Positions 44,219-53,882 of a stretch of 64,000 nucleotides of DNA are shown one piece after another. Positions within the stretch are counted from its first letter, which is position 1; every line of letters starts with the position of its first letter. The stretch is from Verrucomicrobiaceae bacterium. Its GTDB lineage: Bacteria; Verrucomicrobiota; Verrucomicrobiia; Opitutales; Intestinicryptomonadaceae. The notes under the pieces were generated by a model, which did no database searches, was not told the origin of the DNA, and saw nothing but the letters and a program-made list of their open reading frames with translations. The stretch is from NCBI GenBank assembly GCA_015061955.1, contig SUVO01000006.1, positions 62,001 to 126,000 of the forward strand, read 5' to 3'. A program made the position numbers and the translations under genes.

Positions 44219-45831
44219 GACTTTTATTTGTAATTTTTCTGTTTGCATCTGCTTTAACGTGGGGTGCCATCGATAAAAACAAAGTTTTTGTTGTAGCAAA
44301 TTCTGCCAACGAAAAATCGGTGAAGCTTGCCAAAGATTATTGTAAGTTTAGAGACATTCCAGAAGCGAACATTGTGCTTTTAAATATTCCTCAAAATAAC
44401 GGGGTAGTCTCGCGTAAGTTCTTTAGCGATAATATCGAAAAACCTCTCTTTGCCGAATTACTACGCAAAGGTGGTGTATCGGCAATGGATTTAAAAGTGC
44501 TTGATTCAATGGGACGTCCAGAACTTTTGTTAAATGCAATAAATTTAGATTTTTTGGTGCTATGTAAAGGTATTCCATGGGGAGTTTCAGATTTACCTCA
44601 AGAAAAATGGCGTACAGTTAGCGTATCGAATGCAAGTGCTAGCGTTGATTCCGAAATATCGGCTCGTTTTTTATCAAGCAAAAGATATGATGGCTTTTTG
44701 AAAAATCCAGCGTTTAAAAAGATTGATAGTTTGTGGCGTTCTTTTGGGTTAATTCGCGTAGCTCGTCTTGATGGGGCAAGTTTTGATGATGTTTATAAAA
44801 TGATAGAAAATATTGCTTTTGTCGAAAACAATGGGTTGCGTGGTAGAGCCTATTTAGATAAATCTAAGCGTGCAAAATTGGGTGATGATTGGCTTGATAT
44901 GGCAAGTGATATTTTGCAAAAACAAGGGTTTGATGTATCGGTAGATGAGCGTACTTCTGTTATGGGTTGGGGACAACGAATGGATTATCCAGCTTTTTAT
45001 TTTGGCTGGTATTCTACTGTGCCTTGTGGATATTTTACTATGCCTGATTTTTCAGCTAAAGGCATGATTGGTTGGCACATTTACTCGTTCAGTGCGCTGA
45101 ATATGAATTTGAAAAACTCTTGGACTTCCACCTTGATTTCCAAAGGTGCAACATCTACCGATGGTAATGTGTTTGAACCGTATTTGGGGCTGACTCGTAA
45201 TATAGCAGTTTTTGTGAAACTTGTTTTTGAGCATAAATTATTGCCAGCCGAGGCAAGTTTTGCATCGCTTCAAGTATTGAGTTGGCAAAATATCTATATT
45301 GGCGATCCACTATATAATCCATTGAAAAAATCTTTAGATGAACAGCTGAAAAATTTATCTAACGACGATTTTTCGCAGTATTCGGTAATTCGTAAAGCGA
45401 ATTTAATTGAGCGTGAATTTGGTAGTGATAAAGCTCGAGTTTATTTAGCTTCTTTTGTTGGAAAAATTCCTGATAATGCTATAAAATGGAAGTTATACGA
45501 GCTATCTAAAAACAATGCCGAGAAGATTATATACGCACAGAGTGTTGCTGAAGATATATCTGTAAATTATTTAGGATTGGCTTTTGAAGCATGTACATTT
45601 TTAGAAAAAAATGGCAAATGGGATATTGTTTTTGATATATATGAAAAAATATTTCATAAGTATATCTCGAATGAAAAATTATTGCGTTTTGTTGCTTTAA
45701 AAGCGCAGGTGGCATCGAGGCATTGTTCCAAAGAACTTTCTCCCTTGATAAAAATAGTTTTGGAAAAAATAGAAGAAGAAAAACTCAAAGCTCAACAAGA
45801 GCGTCTTAAAAAACAACAAACAAAAAAGTGA
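44215..45831 (+). CDS. TIGR03790 family secreted protein
   Basis: 538-residue protein with a signal peptide (LLFVIFLFASALTWGA). It matches the TIGR03790 family, an uncharacterised group found mainly in PVC bacteria and other phyla: NANSANEKSVKLAKDYCKFRDIPEANIVLLN-type N-terminal region, DFLVLCKGIPWGV, and a WYSTVP/GWHIYSFSALNM block. The last 200 residues are helical and end in a Lys/Gln-rich coiled coil (EEEKLKAQQERLKKQQ). It is translated from an ATGA overlap with the BtuF-like gene. Function unknown. Confidence 0.72.
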   Translation: MRLLFVIFLFASALTWGAIDKNKVFVVANSANEKSVKLAKDYCKFRDIPEANIVLLNIPQNNGVVSRKFFSDNIEKPLFAELLRKGGVSAMDLKVLDSMGRPELLLNAINLDFLVLCKGIPWGVSDLPQEKWRTVSVSNASASVDSEISARFLSSKRYDGFLKNPAFKKIDSLWRSFGLIRVARLDGASFDDVYKMIENIAFVENNGLRGRAYLDKSKRAKLGDDWLDMASDILQKQGFDVSVDERTSVMGWGQRMDYPAFYFGWYSTVPCGYFTMPDFSAKGMIGWHIYSFSALNMNLKNSWTSTLISKGATSTDGNVFEPYLGLTRNIAVFVKLVFEHKLLPAEASFASLQVLSWQNIYIGDPLYNPLKKSLDEQLKNLSNDDFSQYSVIRKANLIEREFGSDKARVYLASFVGKIPDNAIKWKLYELSKNNAEKIIYAQSVAEDISVNYLGLAFEACTFLEKNGKWDIVFDIYEKIFHKYISNEKLLRFVALKAQVASRHCSKELSPLIKIVLEKIEEEKLKAQQERLKKQQTKK

Positions 45832-46033
45832 TATACTTGTTTTTAGTAGCAAGTTTTTATCAAAACTGATAATTTTTGTCTTTTTCGACCTTTATTTGCG
45901 ATAAAATGTTTGACAGTTTGCTAAGTTTTTGTGGTATTTATAGGCAGGATTAATAAATTATCCATCAATATGGCATTGCAAATTTTATTGTTAATGTCGG
46001 AAACAAGTTTAATAACCAACACACAAAATAATT

Positions 46034-47122
46034 ATGAAGATTCTATGTTTCGGTGAAGTAATGTTGAGATTTATGCCTCAACAACATAAAATGTTGCTCC
46101 AGTCGCTCCCTGGTGCTTTAGACGTAACTTTTGGTGGTGCAGAAGCCAATGTTGCTTGGGATATAACAATGCTTGGTGGCGATACATCGTATGTAACTGC
46201 ATTGCCTGATAATTTCTTGGGCAAGGCTTGTGCAAATCAGTTGCGTAGCATTGGTGTAGATGTTTCTGGTATAGTTTATGACAATGGCAGAATTGGTACA
46301 TATTACGTAGAGGCAGGTGCAAATCAGCGTGCAAGTAAAGTGGTTTACGACCGTGCAAACTCGTCGGTTTCTCTCACTCCTTTTGAAGCGTACGATTTCG
46401 ATAAAAAGCTCGAAGGTATTACGCGTGTACATCTCAGTGGTATTACACCAGCAATATCTGAAATAGCAGCCGATGCTTGCATAAAACTTGCAAAGTTGGC
46501 TCATTCAAAAGGTATAGCTGTTTCTTGTGACCTCAATTTTCGAGGTAAACTTTGGAAATGGCAAGATGGTAAAGCTCCACGCGAGTTAGCACGCGAAGTT
46601 ATGCCAAAGATTCTCGAAAATGTTGACTTGGTAATAGGTAATGAAGAAGACGCATTCGACGTTCTTGGTATAAAGTCGGGTAGTAGCGATGTTGAAAGTG
46701 GCGAGCTTGATATAGAAGCTTATAAAGAAACAGCTCGTAAGATTGCTGAAAAATTCAAGACAGTTAAAAAGGTTGCATTTACACTTCGCGAAAGCTTGTC
46801 GGCAACTCATAATAATTGGGGGGCAATGCTTTTTGATGTTGCATCAAATTCTGCAGTGTTGGCTCCTATGTCGAAAGATGGCAAATATACTCCGTATCAA
46901 ATTAAGAGTATAGTCGACCGTGTTGGTGGTGGCGACTCGTTTGCAGCTGGCTTGCTCTATGGCTTGGATAGTGGCGACTTTGATAACGATGCCGATGCCT
47001 TAGCTTTTGCTGTTGCAAATTCGTGCTTGGCGCACTCAGTTCTTGGCGATTACAGCTTTGTCCCAAAGTCTGACGTTGTTGCACTTATGAAAGGTGCAGG
47101 TTCGGGCAGAGTTCAACGTTAA
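46034..47122 (+). CDS. PfkB-family sugar kinase, probable 2-keto-3-deoxygluconate kinase
   Basis: 362-residue ribokinase-fold kinase. Motifs are CFGEVMLRFMP at the start, FGGAEANVAWDITMLGG near residue 40, SGITPAISEIA, and the C-terminal anion-hole DRVGGGDSFAAGLL with the catalytic Asp. The FGEVMLRF and GAEANVA forms match KDG kinases. It would phosphorylate 2-keto-3-deoxygluconate or a similar sugar acid. It is monocistronic with a likely TTGACA promoter near 45910 and a leader of about 90 nt. A strong terminator follows. It pairs functionally with the HpcH/HpaI aldolase at 26.9 kb. Confidence 0.82.
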   Translation: MKILCFGEVMLRFMPQQHKMLLQSLPGALDVTFGGAEANVAWDITMLGGDTSYVTALPDNFLGKACANQLRSIGVDVSGIVYDNGRIGTYYVEAGANQRASKVVYDRANSSVSLTPFEAYDFDKKLEGITRVHLSGITPAISEIAADACIKLAKLAHSKGIAVSCDLNFRGKLWKWQDGKAPRELAREVMPKILENVDLVIGNEEDAFDVLGIKSGSSDVESGELDIEAYKETARKIAEKFKTVKKVAFTLRESLSATHNNWGAMLFDVASNSAVLAPMSKDGKYTPYQIKSIVDRVGGGDSFAAGLLYGLDSGDFDNDADALAFAVANSCLAHSVLGDYSFVPKSDVVALMKGAGSGRVQR

Positions 47123-47136
47123 TTGTAAAAAGAAAT

Positions 47137-47167
47137 AAAAACGCCTCGAAAATTCGAGGCGTTTTTT
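47137..47167 (+). terminator. Terminator after the sugar kinase
   Basis: Arms AAAAACGCCTCGAA and TTCGAGGCGTTTTT around two A, followed by more T. Confidence 0.9.
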
Positions 47168-47250
47168 TGTTGGTTGTGTAAGAGTGCTTAGTCGCAAAGA
47201 TCTTGAAAAGTTGTTGTAATAGTCAAATAAAAAATATCATTGTGAATATG

Positions 47251-47664
47251 TTAGTTTGTTTTTGTGCTATTTTTTCTTTGTTTGTTTTTATATAATTGTT
47301 TTCTTATTGTTTTGTTTAAACTGTCAATCAATCTGATTGGTACGATTGGGACGTTGTCTATATTTGAGCCTTTTGAATTTATGTGTATGGTGTCGGTTGC
47401 GAATGTTATGTATAGTCTGCCATCAACGCCTCTATGGTTTATTTTTGCAACAATGGCATCGCCTTGTCGGGAGAGCGACCATTTTCTCAAAGTTAGTGCA
47501 TCGATTGTGGCTTCGCGTAATTCATCTGCCGATGCAATAAAATTTAAAGTTGTGTAATGCTTTCCAGCTTCAGCTAATTCGTAGCTTTTGCTTGTTGTTC
47601 CAGTATTACAACTTGCTAATAAAAATATGCCAATAAAAACAAATAGTTTATTTAGTGATTTCAT
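47251..47664 (-). CDS. Small lipoprotein
   Basis: 137-residue protein with a lipoprotein signal (FIGIFLLASC, lipidated Cys19). The mature part has one recognisable unit: a helix (ASADELREATIDALTL) followed by strands (WSLSRQGDAIVAKINH, YITFATDTIHI), suggesting a small alpha/beta domain, and a Lys-rich tail. No family assigned. It would sit on the inner leaflet of the outer membrane. It is flanked by gene-poor sequence upstream. Confidence 0.7.
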   Translation of the reverse strand: MKSLNKLFVFIGIFLLASCNTGTTSKSYELAEAGKHYTTLNFIASADELREATIDALTLRKWSLSRQGDAIVAKINHRGVDGRLYITFATDTIHINSKGSNIDNVPIVPIRLIDSLNKTIRKQLYKNKQRKNSTKTN

Positions 47665-47858
47665 ATCATTTTTCTAGTTAAATTTTTTATTATTCTAAGA
47701 AGTTTTTTCTCAAACTTATTATTACGAAAAATCAGAAATAAGTTTTTGTCAATTAGAAATCTAAAAATAAAAGGATGTTGTTCAGCAATATCCTTTCTTG
47801 TATTAGTTAGGAATTCTACTTATTTTACAGTTGGCCGAAATATAAATAAAAAAGCTTA

Positions 47859-47990
47859 TTACATTCTTCTGCAATATGCTACAAAACCAAGAGTGATTTT
47901 AACTGCTTCTTCATAGGTCTTAAAACATCGCCTTACACGTTTTCCATTAGCATAGTAATCGCTCTGAACGGAGAAGGAGATCGTGTTAAT
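47859..47990 (-). pseudogene. Relic of a PEP-CTERM protein gene 3' end
   Basis: On the minus strand an open stretch of 43 codons, with no start codon, ends in LGFVAYCRRM. The last 33 bases match the end of the PEP-CTERM gene at 55.7 kb in 30 positions. The upstream part (SDYYANGKRVRRCFKTYEEAV) does not match, and no PEP motif remains. A transposase C-terminus is the alternative. Confidence 0.45.
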
Positions 47991-48030
47991 TTAAGGGTAT
48001 TGGCAGAATTACAGAATTCCAAAAAATGCC

Positions 48031-48082
48031 AATTTTGGATCCATGTTTCATGAGCAAGATAGACACCTTAACGCCCCCTCCA
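48031..48082 (+). repeat. Dispersed repeat, copy A
   Basis: About 50 nt containing TTTGGATCCATG and GCAAGATAGACACCTT, matching copy B at 57481-57530 in roughly 80% of positions. It lies outside genes in both places. Confidence 0.6.
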
Positions 48083-48700
48083 TTTTTTACTACTTTTTGT
48101 CTAATTTTGAAGTTTCAAAATTTCCCAAGTGAAAAACATCTTTCAAAGAAAATTCTTGCAAATTTGAAGATAGAGTTCGAATTTGCAACCCAGCCAAAAA
48201 AACTGCTCATTTTTCCGCATATATAATAAACGTGCGTAGCACGTCATAATAAATATATATGCGCCCTTATGTTTCAAAAAATAGCTATTCTACCCAATTG
48301 TCTAATTGCGTACAACCATCATCTAATGTAATGATGTATAATATGTCCACGAAATTGGTCGGAAACTTCCATTAACATAAACATATTTCGCATTATAAAC
48401 TATATATTTAAATCAAAATAGACAGCAGGGATGTCCGACAGACCCCTTTGTTTAAGCGATTGCTATTTTTCAAATGTCCCATCCTGAATGTTGTAATGGA
48501 TGTTCCACAACGTAAGTAAAAATCGGTATTTCAAGCGATTTAACATATATTTTTACAAGGTGAAATAGGGTGAATTTTGTTGCTGTTTCGTTGCAGTTTT
48601 AAGCAGATTTTAAGACTTTTATCAACAACTTACAAACTTTACGCAGAAAATCATTAAAAATAACAATATTGAAAACTGCATAGAAATCAAAGACTTACTA

Positions 48701-48740
48701 TTGCCCCACGTGGAATCGAACCACGATTTGGCGTTTAGGA
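48701..48740 (-). repeat. tRNA 3'-end fragment
   Basis: On the minus strand the last 33 nt form a tRNA T-arm (CGTGG-TTCGATT-CCACG) followed by an acceptor strand (TGGGGCA) and discriminator A, but upstream sequence is AT-rich with no D-arm or anticodon arm. This is the form left when an integrating element copies a tRNA end. Confidence 0.55.
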
Positions 48741-48868
48741 ATATATAGTACAGTTTTTTTTGAAAATATTATTTTTTAGAAAACATATTCATTTTTTTTA
48801 GTATCGTTTTTCTTATATTTCGTATAAAATGAACTCATTGATTATAATAAAAAGAAAAATAGTTTATC

Positions 48869-50668
48869 ATGAGAAGTAAAATAATATCTATAATGGCAGT
48901 TCTATTTGTGGGAGTATCGGCATTTGCAGTCGATAGTGTAATTTTACGAATAGAAAAAAACGACAAGTCAATCGAAAACAAAACTGTTCAACTCGAACGC
49001 ATAAATAAAACAACATCTCGTTTGCGTTTTGATGTAAAAACTCTCGATTTTAACAATATTAGACACATCGATGTTTTAGCCGATAGTGCATTTGCAAATA
49101 AGGGAGATAAAGGTTTTTGGCTTCACAATAGAGGCTTGTATGGAGAGTTCTTAGCAGACAATGGCGAATTTCACAACGGTCGACATTATCAATTTTTGCC
49201 TTATTATGCGATGAAAACGCCAAAAGAAACTTTTATTGCTATTATTGATGGTATGCGTTTTGAGTATTTTACTCGTATTGAAGCAAAGAATGGTCGCTAT
49301 GAAATGTTTCCTCGTTTCTTGGTTTCAAAGAACTGGATTGGTTTTGATCCCTATGAAGATATCGTTATAACATACTACACTCTTCCTGCGTCGGCTGGTT
49401 ATGTTGAAATGGCAAAAACTTTCCGTAAGCATCGTCAGGCATCTCTTTCAGAACTTAAGCCAATGAAGGAACGTTTCAAAAAACAACCACTTTTGGAAGA
49501 GCAAACAAAGGTTATTGCATTGCGTATGAGCTTCGCGAATAAGAAAATTACCTTGCCGAGAGAAATTCATAAAAAAACAGACTACACCAGAGAAAATGAG
49601 CCAAAAATAATTGGTCGTCCGTTTTCTAAGGGTACAGAAATTCTAAAGAAAGTAAAAGCTTTAGGTGTTGAAAATGTCTGGGTTTGTACAGAAGGCTGGC
49701 AGAGTGGTGGTTACGACGGCAGAACTCCCGACACTTGGCCTATTTGTCCAGAAGCTGGAGGCGAAGAAGAACTCAAAAAATTCATCAAGGCTGGTCAAGA
49801 ACTCGGATACCTTATTGATGCTCATATGGATTACAGCGATTGTTACACTTGTGCTGCAATGTGGACTCCTGATATGGTCTGCAAGGGTCCAACAGGTAAA
49901 TTAGAAGTAAATGGTGGCTGGGCAGGTGGAAGAGCATATAATTTATGCTTGAACTATGCTTGGAATAAATGGATTCCATCGGAGCTTGAAAAAATCGGAA
50001 AGCTTGGTTTCAAAGGTGGACTATTCATTGACGTACTTTCAGCTGTTTTCCCTTATCGTTGTTGCGATTCAAATCATCCACTTACTCGTAGACAAGCAGG
50101 TGATATACAACACAAGGTTTTGAAAAAGAGTAGGGAAGTTTTCGGCGTTGTTGGTTCTGAATGCGAATACGACTACTACATCGACCAACTTGACTATATC
50201 AATTATGCTGCTGTTACCGATGTTATTGCTTTACGCAAGATGAATGACCCTCTTCCTAATAAATACAAGGGCCCTTACAATCTACCTTACATAGTTGTTC
50301 CTTTCTGGGAATTGGCTTATCACGATTGTGTGATTTCGTCGCCATTCAGATTAAATATATCTTCGGAAATCTACACAAAGCCAGAGTATGTTGATGTTCG
50401 TTTAAAGCTTGCAGAGTTTTGTGGTCGACCTATTTTTTACAGTGTAAAAGATGAGACATTGCCTGCAATCAAGGCAGCATGGGATTTTTACAAAAGATAT
50501 AGACATCTAATTCCAGAAGAAATAACAAATCATTCAAAACTTGCAGATGGAGTATTTAAGACTGACTTCGGTAATGGAGCATCTATCATTGTAAATTACA
50601 ACACAAGCGAATTCAAGTATGGCAGTAAGACTATTCCTGCAAAAGATTTTGTTGTAGTAAATCCTTAA
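48869..50668 (+). CDS. Secreted TIM-barrel-type glycosidase-like protein (DUF5696-like)
   Basis: 599-residue exported protein (signal peptide ending near VSAFA). An N-terminal beta-domain of about 220 residues leads into an alpha/beta-barrel-like region: KALGVENVWVCTEGWQSGGYDGR, GYLIDAHMDYSDCY, and GFKGGLFIDVLSAVFPYRCC with an Asp at a strand end. This pattern is seen in DUF5696/GH101-like proteins; no catalytic pair can be named with certainty. It is probably a periplasmic glycan hydrolase. A 15-bp-arm terminator ends it. A TATAAT box lies 19 nt before the ATG. Confidence 0.6.
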   Translation: MRSKIISIMAVLFVGVSAFAVDSVILRIEKNDKSIENKTVQLERINKTTSRLRFDVKTLDFNNIRHIDVLADSAFANKGDKGFWLHNRGLYGEFLADNGEFHNGRHYQFLPYYAMKTPKETFIAIIDGMRFEYFTRIEAKNGRYEMFPRFLVSKNWIGFDPYEDIVITYYTLPASAGYVEMAKTFRKHRQASLSELKPMKERFKKQPLLEEQTKVIALRMSFANKKITLPREIHKKTDYTRENEPKIIGRPFSKGTEILKKVKALGVENVWVCTEGWQSGGYDGRTPDTWPICPEAGGEEELKKFIKAGQELGYLIDAHMDYSDCYTCAAMWTPDMVCKGPTGKLEVNGGWAGGRAYNLCLNYAWNKWIPSELEKIGKLGFKGGLFIDVLSAVFPYRCCDSNHPLTRRQAGDIQHKVLKKSREVFGVVGSECEYDYYIDQLDYINYAAVTDVIALRKMNDPLPNKYKGPYNLPYIVVPFWELAYHDCVISSPFRLNISSEIYTKPEYVDVRLKLAEFCGRPIFYSVKDETLPAIKAAWDFYKRYRHLIPEEITNHSKLADGVFKTDFGNGASIIVNYNTSEFKYGSKTIPAKDFVVVNP

Positions 50669-50680
50669 AGATATTTTAAA

Positions 50681-50714
50681 CATAAAAAAAACTCCGTAAG
50701 GAGTTTTTTTTATG
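50681..50714. terminator. Bidirectional terminator
   Basis: Fifteen-base arms (ending ACTCC and starting GGAGT) around GTAA, with T8 on either strand. It lies between the convergent glycosidase-like and epimerase genes. Confidence 0.88.
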
Positions 50715-50727
50715 TTTAAGCTTACAA

Positions 50728-51723
50728 TTATTTAAGCTTTAGTTCTACACAAAAATTACCATCTTCTCCTGCTGGAATCTTTGGAGCATGTCTGCCAGCA
50801 GAGAACGGAGTAACCATCCAAGGCTCGACTGCCCAAAATGGAGTTTTATCAACTCTGCCGAATGTTACCAAAACAAACGTTGGTTCTATTTTACCATTGT
50901 TGATAATCATTTGTAAGTCTCCTTTTCCACTTTTTGAACGAATATTAACTATTGGCGACTGCAAGTCGGCATGAATGCGAGCTGCCATTTGGGGATTATC
51001 GCAACGCTTATTTTCAAAATTTGTAGGGATCAAATAACCTCCATTGTTATTGACGTAGTATGCTGATGCACAATCAAAATCAATATAATAATCTGCGTGT
51101 TTTTCACCTTTATTCCATGGCATTGCTACAAATGGATGATGTCCTGCTCCCCATGGAATTGCGATAGAATCTTTGTTCTTTAATTTCATTGAAACTTTGT
51201 AAGAAGTCGGGGTGAATTTGTAGTTTACATAAAATTCATATTTGAATGGATATGCTTTTTTGCTGTATTCACATTCGATGAATTTCAGAGTTATTTCTGT
51301 TGGAGAAACCGAAACAACTTCGTACTTGCCATTGTCGCTAAAACCAAACTTGCGCATTGGCAACTCTTCTCCAGTTGAAGAATTCCAAAAGTTTGGTTTA
51401 TTTCCACTATGCGACATCCCAGAAAATGGGAAGAAAATAGGGGCACCTCCATATACTGTATCGATTGTTCCTCGTACAGCACCCTCTGGCCAATGTATGA
51501 CTTCTCGAATAGAACCGTCATCGTTTTTTACAGACCATTTCATTAACAACGCACCTTCTTGGGCATTCATTAAATATCGAGACTTCCCGACATTGAATTC
51601 GTATAGTTTTGCATTATCTTTTGAAATTATATTCAACGATGTTTTTTCGTTTTTTTCTGCAGAAGGACAAGCTACAAGAGCTATCATAGCAACAGACGTT
51701 AATGTAATTATAATCTTTCTCAT
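50728..51723 (-). CDS. Aldose 1-epimerase-like lipoprotein
   Basis: 331-residue protein. Lipidation site IALVAC (Cys19). The body is a galactose-mutarotase-type beta-sandwich: SRYLMNAQEGALLMKWSVK opens the fold, the GAGHHPF segment supplies conserved His residues, and NGKIEPTFVLVTFGR closes it. The likely role is anomer interconversion of a sugar in the periplasm, or a related sugar-binding function. It accompanies the glycosidase-like gene in the carbohydrate region. Confidence 0.72.
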   Translation of the reverse strand: MRKIIITLTSVAMIALVACPSAEKNEKTSLNIISKDNAKLYEFNVGKSRYLMNAQEGALLMKWSVKNDDGSIREVIHWPEGAVRGTIDTVYGGAPIFFPFSGMSHSGNKPNFWNSSTGEELPMRKFGFSDNGKYEVVSVSPTEITLKFIECEYSKKAYPFKYEFYVNYKFTPTSYKVSMKLKNKDSIAIPWGAGHHPFVAMPWNKGEKHADYYIDFDCASAYYVNNNGGYLIPTNFENKRCDNPQMAARIHADLQSPIVNIRSKSGKGDLQMIINNGKIEPTFVLVTFGRVDKTPFWAVEPWMVTPFSAGRHAPKIPAGEDGNFCVELKLK

Positions 51724-51808
51724 ATTTTAGTTTAGTAAAAAATATATCTACAAAACGACACCAAATACAATGAATCGGTGTCGCTTTTTTTAAGTTGTTT
51801 TATATACT

Positions 51809-53740
51809 CTATTTTCTTCTGCGATACACTGCAAAGCCGAGTGCCAATGCACCGAGAATCATTGCGTATGTAGATGGCTCTGGAACAGATGCTATACTCC
51901 AATAATCGCCATTATCAACAAGCAACAAATTTTCGCCCAAAACACGCATATTTCCACTTTCATCATAGAAAACAATTGCGTTAGATGAACCATTGTCGAG
52001 ATATGCTTGCATTTCTGCGTCCATACCTGTGATGCGAAACTCACCAAGACCAATCCCATCAACGAGCTTTATAGCAACCAATTCTGTCGCACCACTGCCA
52101 TCGAGAGAAGCTGATGTGCCAATCTTACCAACAGTCAATACCTTTCCGTCCGCAATATCAATTGTTATCAATGTATTTGTATCACCATAAACGATTCTAC
52201 CAATGTTGTTGTTTGCGTTTACATCGAGGAGGATATTTGAATGTCCCGCATAGAAATTGAAATCGCTTGTTGCTTGATTTTCAGCACCTCCGACAGCAAA
52301 TGCATCTGTTGTGTTTAAAATGACAGTCGAATCTTTGTATATCATAAGCGGAGCATTCGCTGTCGATTCAAGGGCTCCAGATGTTGCTGTATTTACTTCT
52401 AATTTACCATAGATTCCAAAATATGTAGAATTTGTTGGTGCTACATATACAGAAGAATTTGCTCCTAAAATTACATCGCCTTTTTGTGCTGTAGTTGTAG
52501 AGAATGCACCAAATGCTAACGAATAATTCCAGCCATTTGAAGTCATACTAGTTGCATTTGTTATTATACGACCATGAATTTCTGCATCAGTAATTCGCGA
52601 ATATTTTGAAGTAATTATCGAGTTGTTACCTATATATACATTCTTGGTCTGGCTCGCACTTTGAACTACTTGGAATGTTCCATTTATAGTTACATTGTCG
52701 TTTATAGTTAACGTACCATGATCAACTTGAATAGCACCATTATATGTAATAGAATCAGTACCATTTCCAATAGTAAGTTTTGTGGTGGAACTACTAAGTT
52801 GTATTGATCCAGCTTCTGCATTTGATGTAATTGTAAAAGCTTTACTATCTTTAAAAATCATTGAATTTGTCCATTTTGCAGTGCCTTTGCCTGAAATTGT
52901 AGCTGACCCATTATCGGCAAGAGCAATAGCTCCCAATGTGTATACCTGACCTGTTGTTGCAAGATTCAACGATGCTCCATTTGCGAAAGAAGTGTTTGTC
53001 CAAATGTAATTTGCTCCCGCAAATTCATTAGAACCTGATAACAACAAATTGTAATCGCCACCAGAAGGTCGTCTAATTGCAAACTTTCCACCATTATTTA
53101 CCAAGCTACTATTATTAAGTGCAATTTCAACAGGTCCTGAAAAACTACCATCATCTCTACCAATTTTCAGTGTTGCTCCACTATCAACTATCAATTTACT
53201 ATTTGATAAAGATACCAACCCTGTTCTTAGCTCAACATCAGATGCCGATGATGAACCTCCATCAACTTTATTTTTTGCTGTAATGACAGAGTTTTCCAAC
53301 AAAACACTATTTCCTGTAATACGAACCCCCGAAGTGTTATTTCTTTGTAAGTTTACAGATAAATCTTTTACAGAAATATCATAAGCAAAACTTGGATTTC
53401 CACCACTATATCCACCATCTATTGCAAAATTTTGGAGAGTTAACGAAGAGTTTCCTTGTCCTGCTCCTGATAAAGTTGCATTTGAAGTTGCTCTTATCTG
53501 ATTTGTTGCCACTCCTTGCGTGATAGTTGCATTGACCCCATTGCCAACAATTATGTTGCCATTAAGAGTCGTATCACCAGAAACAGTTCCGACAGCACCA
53601 TTTTCGGTAAAATTGATGTTATTTATCGAACCAGTTATGCTTCCACCACTAGAGCCGATATCTAGATCATCGGCTGCATATGCACGCAAAGCACAAATAG
53701 CAGACATAGCCGTAATTAATATTCTCTTTTTATTTTTCAT
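51809..53740 (-). CDS. PEP-CTERM surface protein with beta-solenoid repeats
   Basis: 643-residue exported protein (signal ending near RAYA). It is Gly/Asn/Ser/Thr-rich with long stretches of short beta-strands, as in autotransporter passengers (TLNGNIIVGNGVNAT, SGNEFAG-type loops). It ends in VPEPSTYAMILGALALGFAVYRRRK-type tail: PEP motif, helix, basic cluster, which is the exosortase sorting signal. No exosortase gene is in this window. It is divergent from the AraC regulator with a 142-bp gap that holds a direct repeat. Confidence 0.85.
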   Translation of the reverse strand: MKNKKRILITAMSAICALRAYAADDLDIGSSGGSITGSINNINFTENGAVGTVSGDTTLNGNIIVGNGVNATITQGVATNQIRATSNATLSGAGQGNSSLTLQNFAIDGGYSGGNPSFAYDISVKDLSVNLQRNNTSGVRITGNSVLLENSVITAKNKVDGGSSSASDVELRTGLVSLSNSKLIVDSGATLKIGRDDGSFSGPVEIALNNSSLVNNGGKFAIRRPSGGDYNLLLSGSNEFAGANYIWTNTSFANGASLNLATTGQVYTLGAIALADNGSATISGKGTAKWTNSMIFKDSKAFTITSNAEAGSIQLSSSTTKLTIGNGTDSITYNGAIQVDHGTLTINDNVTINGTFQVVQSASQTKNVYIGNNSIITSKYSRITDAEIHGRIITNATSMTSNGWNYSLAFGAFSTTTAQKGDVILGANSSVYVAPTNSTYFGIYGKLEVNTATSGALESTANAPLMIYKDSTVILNTTDAFAVGGAENQATSDFNFYAGHSNILLDVNANNNIGRIVYGDTNTLITIDIADGKVLTVGKIGTSASLDGSGATELVAIKLVDGIGLGEFRITGMDAEMQAYLDNGSSNAIVFYDESGNMRVLGENLLLVDNGDYWSIASVPEPSTYAMILGALALGFAVYRRRK

Positions 53741-53810
53741 TGTTGTTCTTTCTTTGCAAAATTTTCAATTACGAGTATATGATAATCTATTATCCTAAAA
53801 GAATCATTCT

Positions 53811-53844
53811 AAAAAAATAAGTATGTTTACAAAAAAATAAGTAT
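53811..53844 (+). promoter_or_regulatory. Direct-repeat operator before the AraC gene
   Basis: AAAAAAATAAGTAT occurs twice, at 53811-53824 and 53831-53844, offset by 20 bp. A TTGACA -35 box begins at 53848. AraC-type proteins commonly bind two direct half-sites about two helical turns apart, so this may be the site for the adjacent regulator. Confidence 0.6.
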
Positions 53845-53882
53845 TTCTTGACAGAGCTATAAACATCGTAAAAATACATCGT

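Larger units (their letters stand above)
47665..48868. other. 1.2-kb gene-poor region with decayed elements
   Basis: No intact gene is seen. The region contains the relic of a PEP-CTERM gene end (47859-47990, minus strand), a repeat segment at 48031-48082 shared with 57481-57530, a 15-nt sequence (48619-48633) also found at 57775-57789, and a tRNA 3' fragment (48701-48740). The frames that are open here use no family-like codons. It reads as the scar of past insertions and deletions. Confidence 0.6.

Noticed and set aside
46118-46504. 128-codon frame on the minus strand
   Set aside because: It lies antisense to the KDG-type kinase and has shadow-frame composition.
48026-48226. 66-codon frame
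   Set aside because: It covers repeat copy A and has no start signal or protein-like pattern.
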